Shown here: positions 47,666 through 54,847 of the stretch, in pieces
How the letters are laid out: each line of letters starts with the position of its first letter
How positions within the stretch are numbered: position 1 is the stretch's first letter
Assembly (NCBI GenBank): GCA_043782485.1
Contig: JAYWAL010000041.1
Span: 1-64,000, forward strand
Length of the DNA stretch: 64,000 nt
Direction of reading: 5' to 3'
DNA from: JANXUC01 sp043782485
Lineage (GTDB): Bacteria > Acidobacteriota > Terriglobia > Terriglobales > Acidobacteriaceae
Position numbers and translations under genes: made by a program
The notes under the pieces: generated by a model
What the model was told of the DNA's origin: nothing
The model's database searches: none
Seen by the model: only the letters and a program-made list of their open reading frames with translations

Positions 47666-47842
47666 TTGCATTGGCGATATCAAGTGATTCCCACCAACGG
47701 TCCGCAGGCGAATGTGGGTGGCAACTACATGCCGATTCCTGCAATGCTCGCCACTCTGGGAGCTGCGAGCTGGGAACTGGTCTGCGTAGTTCCGGCGGGT
47801 CCAGGTCTTTTTGAGTTCATTTTTAAGCAACCGGTTTCATAG
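47666..47842 (+). CDS. Small DUF4177-like protein (TTG start)
   Basis: A 58-codon frame from TTG at 47666, preceded by AGGAAAGGGAAG, ending TAG. The translation opens (f)MHWRYQVIPTNGPQANVGG and continues with MPIPAMLATLGAASWELVCVVPAG, GLFEFIFKQPVS. The layout W-x-Y-x-V, a helix ending in G-A-x-x-WELV and a final F-I-F-K-x-P strand is that of DUF4177-type small domains (about 50-60 aa), whose function is unknown. It is below usual length cut-offs and needs the TTG start. It lies 66 bp upstream of the IPT/porin-like gene. Base order in this stretch is not repeat-like, unlike the DNA just before it. Confidence 0.65.
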   Translation: MHWRYQVIPTNGPQANVGGNYMPIPAMLATLGAASWELVCVVPAGPGLFEFIFKQPVS

Positions 47843-47908
47843 CAAAGTGACGGCGTGGGACCAACGCAAGGCCATCCGCCATGCGACAGAATCAATTTGG
47901 AGCCTAAG

Positions 47909-49042
47909 ATGCGGTTTGCCCGATTTGCCATTTTTGTACTGCTGAGTTTAACCGTCCAGGCTGGTGCCCAAGATCCAGAGACGAATTCGTCCAGCACGGA
48001 CAAACTCAGCATCACCAGCATCGCCCCGTCCCCATCTTCGCCGGGTTCTCGTGTGACAATCCAAGGCAGAGGATTCGGGAAAGAGCAGGGAAAAGGAACA
48101 GCTACATTTAACGGAAAGGCGGCGAAGATAAGTCATTGGGACGATAACATGATCATCGCTACCGTCCCTTCCGGGTCTGCGGTTGGCGAGGCGGTCGTCG
48201 TTGTTAATGTCGATAAGCCAGGCCCAAACGACGCCGCCAAGGCCACGACATCTTCCGTCACAGCTGGCGGTGACGCTAAGTTCAGTGTGGCGGCTCCCGA
48301 GTTCGACCCGAGTCACTTTGAAGTTCTGACCGGCGTCGGCGCGGTTCTGGCAGGCAAAGAGGCAACCAGCTACACGACCAGAAACGATGCTATTTCGTCC
48401 ACCAACGTTGGACGAAAGACGCCAGAAATTCTCTTAGGAGGGGGATTTATACTTCCGTGGCACAAGGGCGGGAGATGGATTGAGAACTCTTATTGCGGAA
48501 AGTCAGTGCCCGTCGTTGTAGATAAGCAAAAAACGGGCCAGACGAAGAAAGTGACAGTCCAGGCACCTGTCGATACCCCCAAAGACGTGTCTCCGGATTG
48601 CCAAATTGGTGGCGCGTACAAGAACTATCGCCCCTACGAGGCTTTTGTCAGCATTCGCTTCTCTCCCGCCAGCGACCAGAGCATCAATGGATTTGTGTTG
48701 GGGGGAGGTTACAGAATCACAAAATACCTGTCGCTACTGGCGGGCTATTCGGTTACTCCGGTCCAGGAGGTGAGTCGAGGTTTTCGCATCGCTGCAGCGA
48801 AAATCGTAACCGATAACCCCTCACTTGCACCCTATAATCGGTACAATCCCACTTCATTGTTGAATGACTACCCTGCTGCCTTCGACGGATTCCCGCTATT
48901 CGTTTACAACGCCTCGGGTGTCACCACGACCAAACTGTTTCCGAACGATCCAACCGTGTCCCACTACCGCAGCGGCATCTTTTTCGGCGTGGGCTTCCCG
49001 TTGAATCTCACATCCTTGTTCAAGCCAGCGAAATCGCAGTGA
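47909..49042 (+). CDS. IPT/TIG-domain protein with outer-membrane-barrel-like C-terminus
   Basis: 377 aa from the ATG at 47909, with GGAG 8 nt upstream. Signal peptide MRFARFAIFVLLSLTVQAGAQ. Residues ~33-115 form one IPT/TIG domain (ITSIAPSPSSPGSRVTIQGRGFG, ATFNGKAAKISHWDDNMIIATVPSGS). The remaining ~240 residues carry alternating strands (EILLGGGFILPW, AFVSIRFSPA, GFVLGGGYRITKYLSLLAGYSV) and end GIFFGVGFPLNLTSLFK, resembling a small outer-membrane barrel. Two Cys (ENSYCGKS, SPDCQIGG) may pair. Function unknown; surface location inferred. Confidence 0.7.
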   Translation: MRFARFAIFVLLSLTVQAGAQDPETNSSSTDKLSITSIAPSPSSPGSRVTIQGRGFGKEQGKGTATFNGKAAKISHWDDNMIIATVPSGSAVGEAVVVVNVDKPGPNDAAKATTSSVTAGGDAKFSVAAPEFDPSHFEVLTGVGAVLAGKEATSYTTRNDAISSTNVGRKTPEILLGGGFILPWHKGGRWIENSYCGKSVPVVVDKQKTGQTKKVTVQAPVDTPKDVSPDCQIGGAYKNYRPYEAFVSIRFSPASDQSINGFVLGGGYRITKYLSLLAGYSVTPVQEVSRGFRIAAAKIVTDNPSLAPYNRYNPTSLLNDYPAAFDGFPLFVYNASGVTTTKLFPNDPTVSHYRSGIFFGVGFPLNLTSLFKPAKSQ

Positions 49043-49169
49043 GGAGATTCGTGTTCGGCCTCTCAGTTCAGTAAATCTCTCGTGTGTTTTCTCTGCGAGG
49101 GACGTCTCGCCCAGATAGTCCACATCCAAGAGAAAACCCATTTCCATTCCCTCGGATAGGGAGGAACTA

Positions 49170-50555
49170 ATGTGTTGCCGAGAACATCGTCTCGAGTTCG
49201 CCACGATCTGTACCCTAGCGGCGATTCTTTCAGGTTGTTGTCACTATCCCAAAGCACGGATGGCAAAGCCCTTGCTCACAGCCACACCCACGGACGCTAG
49301 CGTGACCATTGTCGCCTACGGGGACACGCGAACATCGCTGTTTGGTCTCGGGGATAACGCGAGGGAGGCCATTCACGGCGAGGTTGTAAGCGACATTTTT
49401 AAGAACGACGGGAGGATTGATGCCGTAATCTTTACGGGTGACGCCGTGATGACAAATTTCTTTCTGTGGAAAAGCGCCTATTGGCGATGTTTTCTCAGCC
49501 AGTCGAACCGGTTTCGCGACGCCGGTATAAAGTTTTACCCATCCTTGGGGAACCATGAGGTTTTGCCAGACTTCATTCCTGGGCTGACGATTGACGACTC
49601 GATAGCGGTCAAGCTCGCTCGCTTGGAAAAAGCTGAGGCCTTTGGCCTCGAAGATCAGTTGTCGAGAGCCTATGACTTAGGCGAAGAGTCGATGCCAATG
49701 GACACCGATACTCCTGGCCCTGGGGGAAAGTCAGAGTCGTTCGTGGATCCAAACTCAAAGAGGGGGCAAGCCACGCTGAAGCGATGGGAGCGGGGCGCCT
49801 CCCAAGGCAACGCCGAGGATGCTGAAAAGTTCGGGCAATTCGAGCGGCATTTGCAGACCACCTTCTATGGCGAGCCCCTGGGCGATCGGCGGTGCGACTC
49901 GGATACGAAAACCTTTGCCGACGACTATCTGTTGCGGGCAAAGTATGGGTATTTGAAACCGCTCCTCCGTGGTCATTCCTACTACTCGACTCTTGTGCCG
50001 GACGTTCCGAAGGGCGGTGTGCAGGTTAAGCTTATTGCGCTCGACACGAACTGCCTCGATTCGGTAACACAGCAAAAATTCTTTGAGGCTGAAGTGAATG
50101 ACACTAAATTTAAGGGACCAATCATCGTATTCGGTCATCATCCGCCCGTGAACTACAAAGCAGAAGGGAAACCGTGGGACAAAGTTTTGGGCTGGGGCCT
50201 CCATGACAATGATCCTTTGAAGAAGTACATCAGCCTAGAGCCACACAGGGTCGCCCTGTGGGTGTTCGGCCATGTCCACGATTACCAGCGACGTGGCCCA
50301 GCAGGCGGGAACCTGCAGGCCGTAGCTCCGGTACTACTCGTTGCCGGTGGAGGAGGGGCATCACCACTTGACCCAAAGCCGGCTGCGTTCCAATGGCAGC
50401 CGGACTCGTGGCCAGTCGCGAAACATGCACCTGCGTATAGTCAAGTCCAGATCGTAGTTTCGGACCAGAAGATTGACGTCAAGACTTGGGGCAGACTTGC
50501 CAAAGAGAAAGACTTTAAGGTTATTGACGCCTTTTCGATACCCTTAAGCAAATGA
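49170..50555 (+). CDS. Metallophosphoesterase, predicted lipoprotein
   Basis: 461 aa; GGGAGG lies 7 nt before the ATG. The N-terminus MCCREHRLEFATICTLAAILSGCC has a lipobox (LSGC), so the mature protein is probably lipid-anchored. The calcineurin-like metal site is spread over VAYGDTRTS, FTGDAVMTN, SLGNHEVLP, VFGHHPPVN and VFGHVHDYQRRG (D, D, N-H, H, H-x-H). A long insertion (~150-250) sits between the second and third metal motifs. Substrate unknown; such enzymes act on phosphoesters outside the cytosol. A copy of the TA-region hairpin repeat follows directly. Confidence 0.87.
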   Translation: MCCREHRLEFATICTLAAILSGCCHYPKARMAKPLLTATPTDASVTIVAYGDTRTSLFGLGDNAREAIHGEVVSDIFKNDGRIDAVIFTGDAVMTNFFLWKSAYWRCFLSQSNRFRDAGIKFYPSLGNHEVLPDFIPGLTIDDSIAVKLARLEKAEAFGLEDQLSRAYDLGEESMPMDTDTPGPGGKSESFVDPNSKRGQATLKRWERGASQGNAEDAEKFGQFERHLQTTFYGEPLGDRRCDSDTKTFADDYLLRAKYGYLKPLLRGHSYYSTLVPDVPKGGVQVKLIALDTNCLDSVTQQKFFEAEVNDTKFKGPIIVFGHHPPVNYKAEGKPWDKVLGWGLHDNDPLKKYISLEPHRVALWVFGHVHDYQRRGPAGGNLQAVAPVLLVAGGGGASPLDPKPAAFQWQPDSWPVAKHAPAYSQVQIVVSDQKIDVKTWGRLAKEKDFKVIDAFSIPLSK

Positions 50556-50575
50556 ACAATTTTCCGAGGCGGTGG

Positions 50576-50693
50576 CCCACTCAAGCTTTCTTTTGGCTTG
50601 AGTGGGGCTCTGCCAACATCCAGCCCGCCCTCAACGACCCAAAGGGCTGATCCCCAAAGTGCTGATCCAAAAGTGAAGACCAATACTACCAAG
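50576..50693. repeat. TA-region hairpin repeat, copy 1 (~118 bp)
   Basis: It begins CCCACTCAAGC...GCTTGAGTGGGG, a hairpin, then AAAGGGCTGATCCCCAAAGT and ends CTACCAAG. It matches 51178-51294 and 51987-52105. The arms differ between copies but stay complementary. Confidence 0.8.
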
Positions 50694-51099
50694 AGGTGCA
50701 GGGAGCCGTTTTTGACCGGAGGAAGCTTGAATCAGAGTTTTCTTTAATGGAACTCTTGCTGTAACTTCTACTCTTTTCAGACCACCTTGCAATGCCGCAC
50801 CCTCGCTCCGCCTGCGATGCGGCTTCACCACAATCTCCACATCCTGATCCAGCGCCACCAGAAACCGCAGCAGCCGCTCCACCGAAAACTGACGAAACTC
50901 CCCGCGCAGCATCTTGGATACATCCGGCTGCCGAACGCTAAGCAACTCAGCGGCTTCCATCTGCTTTCAGCCCGCGCTTTTTCAGAATCGTGTCGATTTT
51001 GAAAACAAGTTTTGCCTTAATCAGATGTTCTTCCGCGTTCGGCGCGCCGAGGTCTTGGAAAACATTCCCGCTTCCGATTTCATAGCCTTTTTTATTCAC
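50631..51099 (-). pseudogene. XRE/HigA-type antitoxin, broken by a frameshift
   Basis: From GTG at 51099 the protein reads MNKKGYEIGSGNVFQDLGAP, NAEEHLIKAKLVFKIDTILKKRGLK, then hits an early stop (ADGSR-stop). From the same point in another frame, the expected continuation Q-MEAAELLSVRQPDVSKML, RGEFRQFSVERLLRFLVAL, DQDVEIVVKP follows. Together these make a standard ~95-residue helix-turn-helix antitoxin with 'GNVFADLGxPNAEEHL' opening. One extra base at the GGGCTGAAAGCAGATGG junction (~50963) explains the break. The 3' end runs into repeat copy 1. Its start overlaps the stop of the toxin remnant (GTGA). Confidence 0.8.
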
Positions 51100-51177
51100 G
51101 GCTTCATCCTCTTGGCAATTTGTCCGGCCTCCAGCAATCGCTGGCGAATCAACTCCAGATCGCAGCGTCGAGGGTGG
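51096..51177 (-). pseudogene. C-terminal remnant of a HigB/Gp49-like toxin
   Basis: HPRRCDLELIRQRLLEAGQI-AKRMKP-stop directly precedes and overlaps the antitoxin start. The pattern TP+-DL-L-R-RL-EA is how phage-derived HigB-like toxins end, and these normally lie upstream of this antitoxin type. The remaining ~80 toxin residues are missing; at the break point the DNA becomes repeat copy 2. Confidence 0.5.
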
Positions 51178-51294
51178 CCCATGCAAGCCACTTTTGGCTC
51201 GAGTAGGGCTCTAAAGAATGCAGTCCGCCCCTCAATGACCCCAAGGGCTGATCCCCAAAGTGCTGATCCCGGAGTGCACGCCAACGCCACCAAG
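51178..51294. repeat. TA-region hairpin repeat, copy 2 (~117 bp)
   Basis: CCCATGCAAGCCACTTTTGG...GAGTAGGGCT (a decayed hairpin) then CCAAGGGCTGATCCCCAAAG, ending CGCCACCAAG. It replaces the upstream part of the toxin gene. Confidence 0.8.
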
Positions 51295-51345
51295 TGTCCC
51301 CGTGACCTCTACTTCCGCAATGTGCTGCGGAGGGGTCTAGGGATA

Positions 51346-51648
51346 CTACCTCACCAGGGACCGAATATCCCGCGCCCCATGAAGAATTCGGATCACTTGC
51401 AGCGGCTTCTTCGCGGGATCGGATACCACAAGGTACTTGGGATACGGCTGCACCACCCAGAATCGCAACGGCAACGGACTCAGATCCGTCCGGATCTGTC
51501 CTGCCAGAGGTGACGCCGCTAAAAGATCACAGGCCCGAAGTACGGCAGCTTACACCCGGTTCGCCGCTTCGGAACTATCGCGCGCAATGAAGCTCCAAAT
51601 GTCGAGAAGATCCCCCAGAGCTTGGGGTGTGAATTGATACCCGCTCAT
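51346..51648 (-). pseudogene. parE: ParE/RelE-type toxin with an in-frame stop
   Basis: Read from the ATG at 51648: MSGYQFTPQALGDLLDIWSF, IARDSSEAANRV, then TAA, then in the same frame AAVLRACDLLAASPLAGQIR, TDLSPLPLRFWVVQPYPKYL, VVSDPAKKPLQVIRILHGAR, DIRSLVR-stop. Without the stop this is a normal ~100-aa ParE toxin (helical hairpin, then RFWVVxPYxxYLVVY-like strands and RILHGARD). The change is explained by one base (GAA to TAA) at residue 33. It lies 31 bp after the intact parD-like gene, the usual order. Confidence 0.85.
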
Positions 51649-51679
51649 GATCTACATCCCGCGGTTACAGTTCCGCATT

Positions 51680-51943
51680 TTAAGATTGAGAAGCTCGGGC
51701 CCGTTTCAGTTCGCTCAGCCGGGAGCGCACTTCCTCGGCGTCCATCAGTTCTCCGCGCTGCGCTGCCGCGTAGCCCTCTTCTATCTTCGCGGAAATCTCC
51801 GTTCGATTTTCAGCGAGCCATGTTTCCCGATCATGGAGTTCCGAAACAGCATGCTCCACGAATTCCTCCACGCTCCGATAAGGGCCGCGTTGCACGCCCC
51901 CTTGAATGAGCTTCTCAATCAAGGGCCGAAGGTGAATTTCCAT
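51680..51943 (-). CDS. parD: ParD-like antitoxin
   Basis: 87 aa, intact. MEIHLRPLIEKLIQGGVQRG-PYRSVEEFVEHAVSEL is the ribbon-helix-helix-type N-terminus (strand, helix A, helix B), followed by a C-terminal charged helix (WLAENRTEISAKIEEGYAAAQRGELMDAEEVRSRL) ending LSELKRARASQS. This matches the type II ParD/CC2985 antitoxins with their G-x-x-A-A-x-R-GE region. It should bind ParE and repress its own operon. Its toxin partner carries a stop codon, so the antitoxin is an orphan unless readthrough occurs. Confidence 0.85.
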   Translation of the reverse strand: MEIHLRPLIEKLIQGGVQRGPYRSVEEFVEHAVSELHDRETWLAENRTEISAKIEEGYAAAQRGELMDAEEVRSRLSELKRARASQS

Positions 51944-51986
51944 AAACTCAGTCTACTCTTCGCTGCAAAAAAATCACAACCAGTGC

Positions 51987-52105
51987 CCCATGCAAGCCCT
52001 CTTTTGGCTTGCATGGGGCTCTTCAAACGCGCAGCCCACTCCTCGATGACCCAAAGGGCTGATCCCCAAAGTGTTAATCCAAAAGTCCATGCCAGCACCA
52101 CCAAG
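51987..52105. repeat. TA-region hairpin repeat, copy 3 (~119 bp)
   Basis: CCCATGCAAGCC...GGCTTGCATGGG forms a perfect 12-bp stem, then CCAAAGGGCTGATCCCCAAA and ACCACCAAG. Compared with copy 1 (CCCACTCAAGC/GCTTGAGTGGG) both arms changed together. Confidence 0.8.
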
Positions 52106-52169
52106 CAACGCCTTGGACCTGACTTCTGCATTCTGACTTCTGCATTCTGACTTCGAATTTCCGCCCTCC

Positions 52170-53543
52170 CTACCCTCCAACAATCTCCAACAACCTCACA
52201 ATCGACTCGATCCCCCGATGAAAATTAGCAATATGGAACTTCTCATTCGGAGCGTGAAGATTGTCGTCCGGCAAGCCGAATCCCATCATGAGGGTAGGCA
52301 GCTTCAAAACGTTCTGGAAATCGCCCACAATCGGAATCGATCCTCCCGACCGGATGAACACGGTATCTTTCTTGAAAATCTCGTGCATCGCCGCCGTAGC
52401 CGCCTTCACGTAGGGATTATCCGTCCCCACCACGCAGGCTGCGCCTTTGCTGTGAATTTTGATCTTCACGTCCACGCCCTTGGGCGTCAGCTTCTGCACG
52501 AACTTGGTGTACTTGCGCACGATGTCGTCCGGATTCATGTTGGGCACCAGTCGCATTGAGACTTTCGCAGACGCGCGAGCCGGAATCACAGTCTTTGCTC
52601 CTCCGCCGGTGAAGCCTCCCGGCATGCCGTGGACTTCGAGCGTGGGACGCGCCCAGGTCCGATACAGCACCGAATACCCCGGCTCGCCGGTTAAAACCTT
52701 GGACCCTACTTCCGTCTTGCGGAAGTGCTCTTCCTTGAACGGCAACTTCTTCCAGGCCGCCAACTCCGCCTTCGACGGAGCCTTCACATGCTGATAAAAC
52801 CCAGGAATCAGAATCTTGCCTTTCGCGTCCTTCAATTTGCTGATGATCTCAATCAAGGCAAACAAAGGATTCGGCGCAGCCCCGCCATACATTCCCGAAT
52901 GCAGATCGGTCTTCGCCCCGGTGCATTCCAGTTCCGTATAAACCAGCCCGCGCAACCCAACGCACAACGTAGGCAAATTCGGGGCAAACAATTCCGTATC
53001 GCTCACGAGGGCAAAATCCGCCTTCAGCTTCTTGCCTTCCTTGCGAATGAACGCAGCAATCGATTCGCCGCCAATTTCCTCTTCGCCCTCAATGATGACC
53101 TTGACGTTGATCGGCAACTTCCCGCCATGCCCGCGCATGAGCGATTCAAAGGCCTTCAACTGCATCCAAAGCTGCCCCTTGTCGTCGACCGCCCCGCGCG
53201 CATAAATATTCCCGTTGCGCTCAGTAGGCTCAAACGGCGGCGAGATCCATTCATCCAGAGGATCAGGCGGCTGCACATCATAGTGCGCATAGCAAAGCAC
53301 GGTAGGCTTGCCCGCCGCGTGCATCCAATCCGCATAAATCAACGGATGCCCCGAAGTTGGAATGACCTCAACATTCTCAAACCCAATCCGCCGCAGATCC
53401 TCGGCAACAAACTCAGCCGCCCGCTTCACATCCCCCTTGTGCGACTCCAACGTGCTAACCGATGGAATCCGCAGCAAATCCTTCAACTCCCCCAAAAACC
53501 TAGCCTGATTCTGACGAGCATACTCCACCGCCGTCGATGCCAT
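52170..53543 (-). CDS. M20 family metallodipeptidase
   Basis: 457 aa, full length for cytosolic dipeptidases of the CNDP/PepV-like M20 group. Metal and catalytic motifs in order: PTVLCYAHYDVQPPDPLDEW (His, then Asp), YARGAVDDKGQLWMQLKA (bridging Asp), VIIEGEEEIGGES (base Glu and ligand Glu), FALVSDTELF (Asp) and a C-terminal His near NEKFHIANF. The dimerisation insert lies at ~190-300. It is expected to split dipeptides or N-acyl amino acids. No signal peptide. It is a single gene; tRNA-Gly lies upstream on the other strand. Confidence 0.92.
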   Translation of the reverse strand: MASTAVEYARQNQARFLGELKDLLRIPSVSTLESHKGDVKRAAEFVAEDLRRIGFENVEVIPTSGHPLIYADWMHAAGKPTVLCYAHYDVQPPDPLDEWISPPFEPTERNGNIYARGAVDDKGQLWMQLKAFESLMRGHGGKLPINVKVIIEGEEEIGGESIAAFIRKEGKKLKADFALVSDTELFAPNLPTLCVGLRGLVYTELECTGAKTDLHSGMYGGAAPNPLFALIEIISKLKDAKGKILIPGFYQHVKAPSKAELAAWKKLPFKEEHFRKTEVGSKVLTGEPGYSVLYRTWARPTLEVHGMPGGFTGGGAKTVIPARASAKVSMRLVPNMNPDDIVRKYTKFVQKLTPKGVDVKIKIHSKGAACVVGTDNPYVKAATAAMHEIFKKDTVFIRSGGSIPIVGDFQNVLKLPTLMMGFGLPDDNLHAPNEKFHIANFHRGIESIVRLLEIVGG

Positions 53544-53621
53544 AATCCCTCATTCCAGATGAATTGAACGCCCCGCCATTCTAGATCACCCAATGCTACA
53601 ATAACGACGACCCCTGTCCGA

Positions 53622-53696
53622 GCGGGAGTAGCTCAATGGTAGAGCATCAGCTTCCCAAGCTGAGGGTTGCGGGTTCGATCCCCGTCTCCCGCTCCA
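53622..53696 (+). tRNA. tRNA-Gly (anticodon CCC)
   Basis: Acceptor stem GCGGGAG/CTCCCGC, discriminator T, encoded CCA. D-arm GCTCAATGGTAGAGC, anticodon stem TCAGC/GCTGA with loop TTCCCAA (anticodon CCC, reading GGG), T-loop TTCGATC. 75 nt including CCA. Confidence 0.95.
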
Positions 53697-53897
53697 GTTT
53701 TCTGTGCGGCCTCAACGAGCGCAATGTTCGTGCGACGGAGATGCTCCGCTTTTGGTGTGTTGGTAGGCACACGGCGTGGGGGCGGAGCCACGGTTTCTGA
53801 CCTGCCTTAAATCTGTAAGACTCTTGTAATCAATGATTTAGCGTTTGGGGAGAGGTGTGCCTCCAGGTATGGTGTGGGCCATTCTTGGAGGGTTTTT

Positions 53898-54491
53898 ATG
53901 AGGGGTTTCGGGTGGATGGGGTTGGGGGTTGGGTTGTTTGTTGGGGCGGTGAGTTTGGCGATGGTGTGGGTGTGGATGCATCCCGTAGGCGCGCCGGAAG
54001 CGATGGAGTGGGCTGCGGTGCAGCCGGAGGGCGCACTGAGCAAGGCGGTTGTATCGCATACGGAACACGCTGTTGGGAAGGTGCGGCGGGTGGTGGTTAG
54101 CATTCCGGAGCGGAAATTGGTGTTGGTGGCGGATGGGCGGGTGGTGAAGGTTTGGCGGGTGGCGGTGGGGGCGAGGGTGAGTCCAAGTCCGCGGGGGGCG
54201 TTTCGGATTGTGACGCGGATTCCGGAGGCCACTTATTATCACGCTGGGGTGGTGATTCCGGCTGGGGAACAGAGTCCGATTGGGACGCGGTGGATTGGGC
54301 TGGATGAGGCGGGGTATGGGATCCATGGGACGAACGCTCCTGGGTCGATTGGGAAGGCGGCGTCGCATGGGTGTATTCGGATGAGGAATCGGGATGCGGA
54401 GGAGTTGTTTGAGTTGGTGAGGGTGGGGGACGAGGTGGAGATTGGGGATGGGGGGGTGGAGGAGTTGGTGGGTAGGGAAGCGGGGATTTAG
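53898..54491 (+). CDS. L,D-transpeptidase (YkuD domain)
   Basis: 197 aa from the ATG at 53898, with GGAGGG ~7 nt upstream; an earlier start at 53874 is unlikely. One N-terminal TM/signal anchor (MGLGVGLFVGAVSLAMVWVWM). The YkuD domain at ~70-190 carries RRVVVSIPERKLVLVADGRV, GIHGTNAPGSIGKAASHGCIRM-R (catalytic His and the SHGC Cys). It makes 3-3 cross-links in peptidoglycan or attaches proteins to it. The coding strand is strongly G-rich at third positions (as are all genes to 63.1 kb). Confidence 0.9.
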   Translation: MRGFGWMGLGVGLFVGAVSLAMVWVWMHPVGAPEAMEWAAVQPEGALSKAVVSHTEHAVGKVRRVVVSIPERKLVLVADGRVVKVWRVAVGARVSPSPRGAFRIVTRIPEATYYHAGVVIPAGEQSPIGTRWIGLDEAGYGIHGTNAPGSIGKAASHGCIRMRNRDAEELFELVRVGDEVEIGDGGVEELVGREAGI

Positions 54492-54499
54492 GGAATTCC

Positions 54500-54538
54500 C
54501 CGCCCTGTCGCAAAGAACGCGACAAGGACGGGGCACCC
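54500..54538. repeat. REP-like palindrome, family A
   Basis: CCGCCCTGTCGC-AAAGAA-CGCGACAAGGACGG-GGCACCC lies 9 nt after the transpeptidase stop, in reverse orientation relative to the 16-18 kb copies. Confidence 0.7.
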
Positions 54539-54626
54539 GGGGCGCGGGTGGGGCAGGGGTCCCTTCGCATGGCTCAGGATGACAGAGCATTTTAGGTTGA
54601 GATTTTTGGAAATGGGGGAGGGCGTT

Positions 54627-54776
54627 ATGGAGACGGTGTTGAAGTGCCTGGTGGTTGGGGGTGGGTTGTTGTTTTCGTTTGCGGTGGCGATTTTGATTGA
54701 GGAAATTTTGTTTGGGCAGATTTTTCGGATGGTGTTTGGGAACAGAGTTGCGGGAGCGAATGTGGAACCGAGGTAG
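54627..54776 (+). CDS. Small single-TM membrane protein
   Basis: 49 aa from the ATG at 54627 (GGGGGAGGG 6 nt upstream; in-frame upstream ATGs are poorer). METVLKCLVVGGGLLFSFAVAILIEEILFGQIF forms one long hydrophobic helix, with a polar C-terminus ending VAGANVEPR. No family recognised. It is just upstream of the SPFH gene, same strand. Confidence 0.5.
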   Translation: METVLKCLVVGGGLLFSFAVAILIEEILFGQIFRMVFGNRVAGANVEPR

Positions 54777-54847
54777 ATTGCTGGCGGACGGCCGAGGGCG
54801 GCCGTCCCCACGAAAATCTTTTGTGATTGAGGATAAGGAGAGCTGAC

